Of a stretch of DNA of 64,000 nucleotides, positions 9,301-16,207 are shown piece by piece. The notes beneath the pieces are model-generated. The model searched no databases, was not told where the DNA came from, and worked only from the letters and a program-made list of their open reading frames with translations. This DNA comes from Rheinheimera sp. A13L (GTDB lineage: Bacteria > Pseudomonadota > Gammaproteobacteria > Enterobacterales > Alteromonadaceae). The stretch is from NCBI RefSeq assembly GCF_000217935.1, contig NZ_AFHI01000072.1, forward strand, positions 87,466 to 151,465, written 5' to 3'. Every line of letters begins with the position of its first letter. Position 1 is the stretch's first letter. Made by a program: the position numbers and the translations under genes.

Positions 9301-9945
9301 AAAGGTGCGTAAACCAAAAGGATCCAACAAGGCTGACACAGAACGGTACTCTGGTGAACTCGCGACAGAACCTGACACCATATAAAGCACCAGCAATACC
9401 ACAGCAATCAGATACAGGGCCATCATGGAACGGAAACGGGCCGCTATAGCGTAAAACAAGGCGGAAATGATAAAAAAACTGGGCACTGACAATACCAGAT
9501 AGTTATAGGCATAAAAGCTGAGATCTGTTGGGCCAAAACGACTGGCATCCACCCAAGGCATAAAGCTTGCCAATAACATGCCCAAAGGCACTGCGATGTA
9601 AACCAGTAACACCACCAGATAGCTGCCAAAAAAGCGGCCAAACTGGTAAGCAAAAGGCGATACCGGCTTACTGTAGATCAGCTCTTCCATTTGATGTTGC
9701 TGATTACGTACCGCACTGCTTCCGACAAAATTCACCACCAAAAACATGGCGAATATACTTAAAATCAACAGGGTTTGGCCTATAGAGAAAGGGCCATTTT
9801 TAAATACCTCACCACCACCACCTATGGTGACGTTGTCAGAGGCAACAGATAAGAAGCTGACTAAAAAAAGCAATAAACTAACCACATAAAAAGAGGGCTG
9901 GCGCAGGTAATAACGCAGCTCAAAACGGGTCATTAAAGCAAACAT
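6382..9945 (-). CDS. ABC-2 type permease fused to M1-family aminopeptidase
   Basis: An 1187-residue membrane protein. The N-terminal half contains two blocks of roughly six hydrophobic helices (about residues 15-260 and 320-570). A Lys/Ala-rich linker between them (KKAKKAKKAE) is encoded by a short 9-bp tandem repeat. After a linker comes an extracytoplasmic M1 metallopeptidase domain whose zinc motif HEVAHQWWGHQ is near residue 928, with a second glutamate (SESLSQY) about 20 residues later. M1 peptidases remove N-terminal residues from peptides. The fused form suggests peptide export or processing at the membrane, which is inference. It starts 8 bases after the ATPase gene, whose stop overlaps its ribosome site AGGAGGGG. 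Confidence 0.9.
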   Translation of the reverse strand: MFALMTRFELRYYLRQPSFYVVSLLLFLVSFLSVASDNVTIGGGGEVFKNGPFSIGQTLLILSIFAMFLVVNFVGSSAVRNQQHQMEELIYSKPVSPFAYQFGRFFGSYLVVLLVYIAVPLGMLLASFMPWVDASRFGPTDLSFYAYNYLVLSVPSFFIISALFYAIAARFRSMMALYLIAVVLLVLYMVSGSVASSPEYRSVSALLDPFGLRTFLDVTRYWTIQEKNTLLVGFEGVLLQNRLLWLAIALILLAFSGLFKLPSLDRKDSKKAKKAKKAELKLPELSLQNLQKKAFSTTLLPAFWVRLKFEVKQVLFTAPFIILGLITVAQLIGPLFADFGWYGTSNWPLTQTMVDHVMGSVSLLMIIVIVYYGAEVVWRERNSGMGDIIDTMPVPNLTFWTAKLLAMVLVMATLIVLGVLTTMGYQLIKGIEDFELTQYLIRLGYFFLLPFMMSAVLAFFLQVLSPNKFVGMGLFVGYFLSTLVMASWGLGHSLYNFSSSPFIGFSDLNQYATNLSTHSVYMLYWGAISTVLFVLGYGLYHRGPLQSLKVRWSKLGYHLGKAGKAVIAVSLLVAVATGGFIYQQTMVLNNYITTDEMTDLQAEYEKEYIQFATLPALVTTDVKAQIDLFPSEQKVVALMQMQWQNKSALPVEKVLVNWPENTEQMAVMIEGASLSEKDVKFRTSWLTFSTAVAPGATVEGVIELTRESKGLRETGFDSVVVENGTFINNWELLPTFGYREAVELQDRHERLKRDLEPNERANKLEDSSFYTQNFFGPDGDFIQFEATISTEADQVALTPGYLQKQWQQDGRNYFSYKMDQPMVNFYSISSGRYEVKKAEHNGVAIEVYYHKGHPWNIDRMVESVKDSIDYFSAAFGPYQHKQLRIIEFPGYRSFAQSFANTVPYSELIGFITDLRDAENIDPVYYVTAHEVAHQWWGHQVGAANVQGSAVISESLSQYAALMVMEKKYGADKIRKFLKHELDRYLQGRSAERLGEQPLLRSEGQGYIHYQKGSVVMMAIKDRLGEDRLNANLKAFNERYRYRNDPFPTTLDLVSYLGQNTTTEEKAFIDDLFNNITLYDLRVKDAKVTELADGKFQLNLVLHADKLVADEKGVETIQPLAEQIDIGVFSVDPDQTSGESGVIYLKKHQLTSGENSIELVLDQKPLYVGVDPFVRLIDRDGADNIRKL

Positions 9946-9953
9946 AACCCCTC

Positions 9954-10838
9954 CTAAGCTGCAGCTTGTGCTGTGCGGTGATTTGATAAACAGGAGAAAT
10001 AAACATCCTCCAGACCAGCCGCTGTTGCGACAAAACCTTCAGGCGCTTGCTCTGCAAATACATTCAGCACAGTGCGACCGGCAAACAGACGCTTGGAGAT
10101 CACTGGCAATACTTTTTCCAGTTCAGCCGCTTCCTGCTGTGACACTGTTTTAGTCCAGATTTGACCATTAACCCTTTGGATCAAGTCCAGCGGATTGCCT
10201 TGCAACAAAATCTGACCACCGGCCAACACCGCCATAGCAGGGCACAGCTCTGCCACGTCATCCACAATATGAGTGGATAAAATAATGACTTTCTCTTCAC
10301 CTAAACTGACCAGCAAGTTATGAAATCTGTTGCGCTCTTCCGGGTCCAGACCCGCTGTGGGTTCGTCAACAATCAACAGATCCGGGTTGCCCAATAAAGC
10401 CTGAGCTATACCAAAACGCTGACGCATACCGCCGGAAAAACCGCTGACTGCTTTATCTTTATGCTGAAACAAGTTGGTATGAGCCAATAATCCTTCAACC
10501 AGCTCTTTACGTTCTTTTTTCTGGGTAAAACCTTTTAATACCGCCAGATGATCCAATAAATCAAAAGCGCTGATACGAGGGTAAACACTAAAATCCTGCG
10601 GCAGATAACCCAAGGTTTTGCGAAGTGCCTGTGGGTCTTTTAATACATCAATGCCATTAAACTGAATGCTGCCGCTGTCGGGTTGCTGCAAAGTGGCTAT
10701 GGTACGCATTAAGGAGGATTTACCGGCACCATTTGGGCCTAACAAGCCAAACATACCTTTGCTGATAGACAGATTGACGTTATTCAGCGCTTTGACGCCA
10801 TTGTCGTAGGTTTTGGTCAGACCTTTAATTTCCAGCAT
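9954..10838 (-). CDS. ABC transporter ATP-binding protein
   Basis: A 294-residue ATPase that should energise the permease/M1 fusion encoded immediately downstream. Walker A is GLLGPNGAGKSSLMRTIATL near residue 32, the signature motif is VSGFSGGMRQRFGIAQALL, Walker B is LLIVDEPTAGLDPEE, and the switch histidine is in ILSTHIVDDV. The C-terminal 70 residues are a small extra domain typical of ABC-2 ATPases. A ribosome site AAGGAG precedes the ATG. It heads the two-gene unit; its upstream region holds the second copy of the palindromic repeat. Confidence 0.93.
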   Translation of the reverse strand: MLEIKGLTKTYDNGVKALNNVNLSISKGMFGLLGPNGAGKSSLMRTIATLQQPDSGSIQFNGIDVLKDPQALRKTLGYLPQDFSVYPRISAFDLLDHLAVLKGFTQKKERKELVEGLLAHTNLFQHKDKAVSGFSGGMRQRFGIAQALLGNPDLLIVDEPTAGLDPEERNRFHNLLVSLGEEKVIILSTHIVDDVAELCPAMAVLAGGQILLQGNPLDLIQRVNGQIWTKTVSQQEAAELEKVLPVISKRLFAGRTVLNVFAEQAPEGFVATAAGLEDVYFSCLSNHRTAQAAA

Positions 10839-10951
10839 GGGGGAGCTCCTTGTTATGGTGTTGTGTCATTAATACACTAAGTTAACATGGAGTTTGTAGA
10901 GGAGTAACCTATCAATGGCTCACAAATGAAGTGAAGTTGTAACAAGTTATT

Positions 10952-11008
10952 AAAATTGGGGGCAGATCACATTGTTAACTGTTAACAATGTGATTTGACC
11001 CCAATTTT
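10952..11008. repeat. Long intergenic palindrome, copy 2
   Basis: Arms of about 28 bases, AAAATTGGGGGCAGATCACA continuing to TTGTTAAC, then its mirror, with about 26 of 28 positions pairing. The right end overlaps the stop codon of the Tag-like glycosylase gene. The core matches copy 1 at 6318-6363. The AAAATT/AATTTT ends would give the transcript hairpin a T-rich tail on either strand, so it could serve as a bidirectional terminator as well as a dispersed repeat. Confidence 0.8.
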
Positions 11009-11711
11009 ACATCTGAAGGCCTACATGGTTATCGCCGAAGCTAAAGGCGACTACTTTACTGATTTCCTGCAGGCTTAAGCCGGATTCCTGTTGCCACAGG
11101 TTAAATTGCTGTTGAATGGCTTTCTGGTTTTTCTGGCTGGTTAAACCACCTTCGACCACACCAAAGTTACGCAGATAAGCTTCTAAATCCTGGCTGATAA
11201 TAAAGGTATCTTTGCCCAGCATACGAAGCGCATAAGCACCGGTATTGCCGCCTAAACGACAGCCGTGTTTTTTCAGATATCCCCATAAGCCAATAATGTC
11301 TTCACCTGGCCACTGGGCTAAAAAGGCGCCAAAGCTGCCATATTGATCAGCCACCTGTTGGATCATCAGCGCGTTGTCACGTATCGCAAACACCTTGGTG
11401 GCATTGCGGATGATACGAGGGTCTGTGGCTTTAGCTGCCAGCATTTCGTCACTCATCAACAGCATTTTTTCCGGTTCAAAACCAAAAAAGATTTCTTCAA
11501 AACCCGGCCACTTTTTTTCAACCACAGACCAGACAAAACCGGACTGAAAAATCTTTTTGCTGAACTCGCTTAAACATTCAGCATCTGTCAGTTGGCTTAA
11601 CTGAGCCGCAGTTCGGGGTTTAGATAACAAAGCCTGCAATGCGGCTTTGCCCCCTTTGCGCTCAGCGGCCCTGTGAAAAATAACCGCAAAAGATTCTGCA
11701 TAGGACATCAT
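11007..11711 (-). CDS. DNA-3-methyladenine glycosylase I-like protein
   Basis: A 234-residue protein resembling the Tag family (adenine glycosylase fold), which excises alkylated bases from DNA. The family-like segments are the helical EFSKKIFQSGFVWSVVEKKWPGF (the usual region for substrate-pocket aromatics), DPRIIRNATKVFAIRDNA, and GGNTGAYALRMLGKDTFI ahead of the C-terminal helix. It is longer than E. coli Tag and lacks the usual N-terminal zinc cysteine start, so it is a divergent member and substrate is uncertain. ATG-ATG begins the gene. It sits between the ABC module and a lipoprotein gene, reading the same way as prlC. Confidence 0.75.
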   Translation of the reverse strand: MMSYAESFAVIFHRAAERKGGKAALQALLSKPRTAAQLSQLTDAECLSEFSKKIFQSGFVWSVVEKKWPGFEEIFFGFEPEKMLLMSDEMLAAKATDPRIIRNATKVFAIRDNALMIQQVADQYGSFGAFLAQWPGEDIIGLWGYLKKHGCRLGGNTGAYALRMLGKDTFIISQDLEAYLRNFGVVEGGLTSQKNQKAIQQQFNLWQQESGLSLQEISKVVAFSFGDNHVGLQM

Positions 11712-11720
11712 CAGCTTTCT

Positions 11721-12143
11721 CTATAAAACATTGTCAGCCCCAAGTACACAATAGCCATTCACCCACCCCACTTTGGGTTCTGGCACAATAGCGCAGTCCG
11801 AATACATTCTTTCCTGCTTTTGCATGGTCTGTTGTGCATTTTTATAGTGTTCAGCAAGCTTTAACAGCTCAGCTTCGTCTGTATGCTCAGTCGAATACGC
11901 CACATAAGTTTCAGGCCCTCCACACGCTTTGTGGCCGAGCGCAAGCACTCTGCATTGAGAGGGATCTGAAGCTTTGGCATCACCTATCAGTTGCCTGATC
12001 TGCTCTCTTTCTTGCTGAATTTGCGTTTTTATATCCATAGCACCCTCTTGTGGCTGAACAGTCTGCAGCGGTTCAGATTCTGAACAAGCGGCTGTACTTA
12101 CACAGATAGCCGCAAACAGGACATAAGGAAAAAACTTCTTCAT
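11721..12143 (-). CDS. Putative lipoprotein, 140 residues
   Basis: The N-terminus MKKFFPYVLFAAICVSTAAC is a lipoprotein signal with a lipobox ending at Cys20. The mature part starts SESEPLQTVQPQEGAM and is mostly helical (KTQIQQEREQIRQLIGDAK). It contains several cysteines (SQCRVLALGHKACGG, SDCAIVPEP, NGYCVLG) that could form disulfides in the periplasm. A conserved-looking GHKACGGPETYVAYS segment stands out, but I cannot name a family. The gene is 10 bases upstream of the glycosylase gene and 28 bases downstream of prlC, so it is possibly in one transcript. Confidence 0.7.
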   Translation of the reverse strand: MKKFFPYVLFAAICVSTAACSESEPLQTVQPQEGAMDIKTQIQQEREQIRQLIGDAKASDPSQCRVLALGHKACGGPETYVAYSTEHTDEAELLKLAEHYKNAQQTMQKQERMYSDCAIVPEPKVGWVNGYCVLGADNVL

Positions 12144-12171
12144 AGCGCCTCTTTATAAAGGTATGACCCTT

Positions 12172-14193
12172 TTAAGCTGTTATGCCCATGTGCCGCAATA
12201 ATGCTGCATTGGATGGTTCACGACCACGGAAAGCTTTAAACAGCTCCATAGGTTCTGCACTGCCGCCTTTTTCTAAAATGCAGTGCAGAAAGTCCTGACC
12301 CACAGCAGCATTAAAAATACCTTCTTCTTCAAAGCGGCCAAAGGCATCAGCAGACAATACTTCAGCCCATAAATAGCTGTAATAACCAGCACCATAACCA
12401 CCGGCAAAAATATGGCTGAAACCATGCTGGAAGCGGTTAAAGCGTGGCGGCAGTATCACAGAAACCTGCTGGCGCACATCATCCAGAATGTGCTGTACAC
12501 GCCCACCCAAAGCCGGGTCGTATTCGGCATGTAAACGGAAGTCAAACAAAGCGAACTCCAGCTGACGCACTAAAAACAACGCCGACTGGAAGTTTTTCGC
12601 TGCCAGCATTTTTTCCAGCATATCCTGTGGCAATGCTTCGCCTGTCTGGTAGTGGCCTGAAATTAACGCCAAAGCTTCTGGCTGCCAGCACCAGTTTTCT
12701 AAAAACTGGCTGGGTAGCTCCACCGCATCCCAGGCCACACCACTGATACCTGCCACATCAGACGCATCGACCTGAGTCAGCATATGGTGTAAACCATGGC
12801 CAAACTCATGGAATAAGGTGACTACTTCGTCATGAGTGAATAACGCAGGTTTACCACCTACAGGTTTATTAAAGTTACAGGTTAAATAGGCTACAGGGTG
12901 CTGCAGGCTGCCATCGGCTTTCCAGCGCCGCCCCTGGCAATCGTCCATCCAGGCACCACCCCGCTTTTTCGCGCGGGCATATAGATCCAGGTAAAAACTG
13001 CCACGCAGCTCGCCTTTGGCATCAAAAATATCGTAAAAGCTGACGTCCGGATGCCAGACATCAACGCCTTGACGTTGTTTCACGTCAATACCAAATAGCT
13101 TATTTAACACACTGAACAAACCAGGCACTACTTTGGTTTCCGGGAAATAAGGCCGCAAAGCTTCGTCAGAAATGGAGTATTTGGCTTGTTTTAATTTCTC
13201 TGAGTAATAAGTGACATCCCAGGCGTTTAACTCATCGACGTCAAACTCTGCTTTAACAAAAGCTTTTAACTCGGCCAGATCCTGCAGCGCCTGAGGTTTA
13301 GCGCGGCGAGCTAAATCGGCTAAAAACTCCAGCACCTGAGCCGGACTTTCGGCCATTTTAGTCGCCAGTGATTCTTCCGCTGCGTTGTTAAAATCCAGTA
13401 GCTGCGCCAGCTCGTGACGCAGTGCTAAGGTCTCTTCAATAATGGCCGTGTTATCAAACTGACCCGCTGTTGGGCCTTGATCCGATGCACGGGTGCAATA
13501 AGCCTGATACAACTCAGCACGTAAATCGCGATTGTCAGCATAAGTTAAAATGGCGATATAACTTGGGAACTCCAGCGTAAAAACCCAACCGGACAATTCT
13601 TTTTGTGCAGCCGCTTCTGCCGCTGCTAATTTGGCATCTTCAGGTAAACCAGACAGCAGGCTTTCATCTTCAATATGTTTAAACCAGGCTTGAGTGGCAT
13701 CCAGCGTATTGTTGGAAAAGCTGGAGGCTAAATCAGAAGCACGGCTTTGAATTTCACCATAACGCTGCTTTTTCTCATCCGACAACCCAATACCGGACAG
13801 CTTAAAATCACGCAACGCGTTTTGAATCACTTTTTGCTGCGCTGTGGTTAAAGTGGCGTATTCAGTACTGTGCGACAGCTTTAAATAAGCCTGATACAAA
13901 CCTTCATGCTGACCTATATAAGTGCTGAAATCGGATAACAATGGCAGGCAGCTTTCATAAGCGTCACGAAGTTCAGGGCTGTTTTTCACTGAATTTAAAT
14001 GCGATACAGGCGACCAGAATTTACCCAGTTCATCGCTGTTTTCCTCAAGCGCCACAATCAGCGACTGCCAGCCCGGGTTTGGCTCTTTCACTACAGCTTC
14101 GATATCTGCAGTACAAAGGGCTATTAACTGCTCTACACGGGCTTTGATTTGGCTGGGTTCGATTTGACTAAATGCAGGTAAGACTTGGGTCAT
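12172..14193 (-). CDS. prlC: Oligopeptidase A (M3 family metallopeptidase)
   Basis: A cytoplasmic zinc peptidase that degrades oligopeptides and cleaved signal peptides. The 673-residue length and the overall sequence match oligopeptidase A. The zinc site is VTLFHEFGHGLHHML around residue 462 (HExxH), followed by the third-ligand region DAVELPSQFLENW about 27 residues later. The C-terminal FAGGYGAGYYSYLWAEV with its Tyr/Gly substrate loop is typical. In E. coli prlC is followed directly by rsmJ; here the two are split by about 6 kb of inserted genes. Confidence 0.96.
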   Translation of the reverse strand: MTQVLPAFSQIEPSQIKARVEQLIALCTADIEAVVKEPNPGWQSLIVALEENSDELGKFWSPVSHLNSVKNSPELRDAYESCLPLLSDFSTYIGQHEGLYQAYLKLSHSTEYATLTTAQQKVIQNALRDFKLSGIGLSDEKKQRYGEIQSRASDLASSFSNNTLDATQAWFKHIEDESLLSGLPEDAKLAAAEAAAQKELSGWVFTLEFPSYIAILTYADNRDLRAELYQAYCTRASDQGPTAGQFDNTAIIEETLALRHELAQLLDFNNAAEESLATKMAESPAQVLEFLADLARRAKPQALQDLAELKAFVKAEFDVDELNAWDVTYYSEKLKQAKYSISDEALRPYFPETKVVPGLFSVLNKLFGIDVKQRQGVDVWHPDVSFYDIFDAKGELRGSFYLDLYARAKKRGGAWMDDCQGRRWKADGSLQHPVAYLTCNFNKPVGGKPALFTHDEVVTLFHEFGHGLHHMLTQVDASDVAGISGVAWDAVELPSQFLENWCWQPEALALISGHYQTGEALPQDMLEKMLAAKNFQSALFLVRQLEFALFDFRLHAEYDPALGGRVQHILDDVRQQVSVILPPRFNRFQHGFSHIFAGGYGAGYYSYLWAEVLSADAFGRFEEEGIFNAAVGQDFLHCILEKGGSAEPMELFKAFRGREPSNAALLRHMGITA

Positions 14194-14385
14194 GGTTTAT
14201 CTCTGTCTGGCCTTTAAAAAGGTGTACGTTTTTCACGTCACTTGGGTATAAATGAATTATTGGGGCTTTTTCAGTGTTCTCAAGCATTTTTCTGCGCTCT
14301 GGTTAGACTTTATCGCATATTCCCTTGAGTTCAGCCAGTTGACCCCATATAACCATTAAATACCGAAGCAACAACAGAGCCAGCA

Positions 14386-15738
14386 ATGACTGAACATTTT
14401 GACTATATCGCCATAGGTGGCGGCAGCGGTGGCATAGCCAGCGCCAACAGAGCAGCCAGCCATGGTCAGAAATGCGCCATTATTGAAGCCAAATTTTTAG
14501 GCGGCACCTGCGTCAATGTAGGTTGTGTGCCGAAAAAAGCCATGTGGTTTGCCGGGCAAATTGCCGATGCTTTTAAATATGCGCCGGACTATGGTTTAGC
14601 TGTTGAAATGCCTGCCTTAAACTGGGGCAAGTTAGTAGAAAGCCGTGAAGCTTATATTTCCCGTATTCATGGCTCTTACGACAGAGTATTAGCAAAAAAT
14701 GGCGTCACAGTGATTCAGGGATTTGCCCGTTTTGTTGGTAAAAATACGGTCGAAGTAAATGGTAAATTGTATAGCGCTGACCATATAACCATAGCCACTG
14801 GGGGTCGTCCTGTGCGCCCAGATTTACCGGGAGCTGAACTGGGCATAGACAGCGATGGCTTTTTTGCCTTACAAAGCCAGCCCAAACGTGTGGCTGTTGT
14901 TGGGGCAGGTTATATCGCCGTAGAAATTGCAGGTGTGATGCAAGCCCTTGGCAGTGAAACCCATTTACTGGTGCGTAAAGACAAACCTTTGCGTGGCTTC
15001 GACCCTATATTGTCTGACACCTTAGTTGAACTGATGGCCAAAGATGGCCCGAAGTTGCACACTCACACCGAAGTCACTTCTGTCAGTAAAAATACCGATG
15101 GCTCCTTAACTGTTCAGGTGTCGACAGGCCAGAACCTGACTGTGGATTGTCTGATTTGGGCTATAGGCCGTGAACCTGCCAACGATCAACTACATTTGGA
15201 AAAAGCCGGTGTGACCTTAGACGACGACGGTTTTATTCCTACAGATGAATTTCAGAATACCAACGTGCCAGGTATTTATGCCGTAGGGGATAACACAGGC
15301 CGGTTGGCGTTAACTCCGGTGGCAGTAGCGGCCGGACGACGTTTGTCAGAGCGGTTATTTAATAACAAACCAGACAGCAAACTGGATTACAGCACAGTAC
15401 CGACAGTAGTATTTTCGCACCCTCCTATTGGCACTATAGGTTTAACTGAAGACGAAGCCCGTCAGCAGTTTGGTGATGATCAAGTGAAAGTGTATCGCAG
15501 CGAATTTGCCGCTATGTATACGGCTTTAACCCAACATCGTCAGCTTACCCGGATGAAACTGGTGTGCGCTGGCCCTGCCGAAAAAGTGGTAGGTTTGCAT
15601 GTGATAGGTTTTGGCGCCGATGAAATGCTGCAAGGTTTTGGTGTAGCCATCAAAATGGGCGCCACCAAAGCCGACTTTGATAACTGTGTGGCTATACATC
15701 CAACTTCCTCTGAAGAGTTTGTTACTCTTAGAAATTAG
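14386..15738 (+). CDS. gor: Glutathione-disulfide reductase
   Basis: Gor reduces oxidised glutathione with NADPH. The protein has 450 residues. It has the FAD-binding start [18 protein letters not shown], the redox disulfide [16 protein letters not shown], the NADP-binding [13 protein letters not shown], and the second FAD segment [17 protein letters not shown]. The C-terminal interface motif is [14 protein letters not shown] with the catalytic His-Glu pair. It is divergent from prlC across a 192-base gap that must hold both promoters. Beyond these, I see nothing distinctive in the gap. Confidence 0.96.
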   Translation: MTEHFDYIAIGGGSGGIASANRAASHGQKCAIIEAKFLGGTCVNVGCVPKKAMWFAGQIADAFKYAPDYGLAVEMPALNWGKLVESREAYISRIHGSYDRVLAKNGVTVIQGFARFVGKNTVEVNGKLYSADHITIATGGRPVRPDLPGAELGIDSDGFFALQSQPKRVAVVGAGYIAVEIAGVMQALGSETHLLVRKDKPLRGFDPILSDTLVELMAKDGPKLHTHTEVTSVSKNTDGSLTVQVSTGQNLTVDCLIWAIGREPANDQLHLEKAGVTLDDDGFIPTDEFQNTNVPGIYAVGDNTGRLALTPVAVAAGRRLSERLFNNKPDSKLDYSTVPTVVFSHPPIGTIGLTEDEARQQFGDDQVKVYRSEFAAMYTALTQHRQLTRMKLVCAGPAEKVVGLHVIGFGADEMLQGFGVAIKMGATKADFDNCVAIHPTSSEEFVTLRN

Positions 15739-15743
15739 TGCAG

Positions 15744-15802
15744 AAAAACCAGCCAGCTTCATTTTTAGCATCTTGCAAAGAATGGCGCTGGTGTGGTTTT
15801 TT
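15744..15802 (+). terminator. Possible imperfect terminator after gor
   Basis: AAAAACCAGCCAGC and the mirror-like GCTGGTGTGGTTTTTT can pair imperfectly (3 + 5 bp with an internal bulge) across a loop of about 29 bases and end in six Ts. The right position, five bases past the gor stop, is the main support. The long loop makes it weak. Confidence 0.35.
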
Positions 15803-15836
15803 ATCGGATCGCTTTGAAGTCCGGTAAAAAATATCT

Positions 15837-16139
15837 CTATTGCCAGATCAGCTCCGGCGCTTCAGCTTTGGCGAAGCGGATAAAATGCCTGTCTATCGTA
15901 TCCACTATCTCAACCAGTTCCTGCTCCGAATCTGCGCTGCAGATCATCTGTAAACCTAAAGCATCAGCCTGCAAGGTACAAGTGCCCTCGGCAAAGCAGA
16001 TATTTCCACGGTTTTCGTCCCAGTCAGCACTGACTCTGTGGGCGAAATGCTTGCACAACCTTTGCAAATATTTACTGCCGTTAGGAGTCTTTACCTGAGC
16101 TACACGGTTGAGTTGAGGTGTGAATTGTTGTTCAGACAT
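15837..16139 (-). CDS. DUF2218 domain protein
   Basis: A 100-residue cytoplasmic protein. Its pattern fits DUF2218: SKYLQRLCKHFAHRVSADWD in the first half, then GTCTLQADALGLQMICSA and DTIDRHFIRFAKAE. In this family the RLCKHF-type helix with Lys/His and the R-F residues near the end are conserved. The molecular role is not known. In several bacteria such genes lie near iron or siderophore genes, and here it lies just beyond the TonB receptor gene and reads the same way, so an iron-linked role is possible but is only an inference. Confidence 0.75.
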   Translation of the reverse strand: MSEQQFTPQLNRVAQVKTPNGSKYLQRLCKHFAHRVSADWDENRGNICFAEGTCTLQADALGLQMICSADSEQELVEIVDTIDRHFIRFAKAEAPELIWQ

Positions 16140-16207
16140 GCCTGGTTCCTGAAAAAGTGTGACCGACCAGCGTCCTGGACGCCGGTCGGATGTTACGATG
16201 TTACAGC

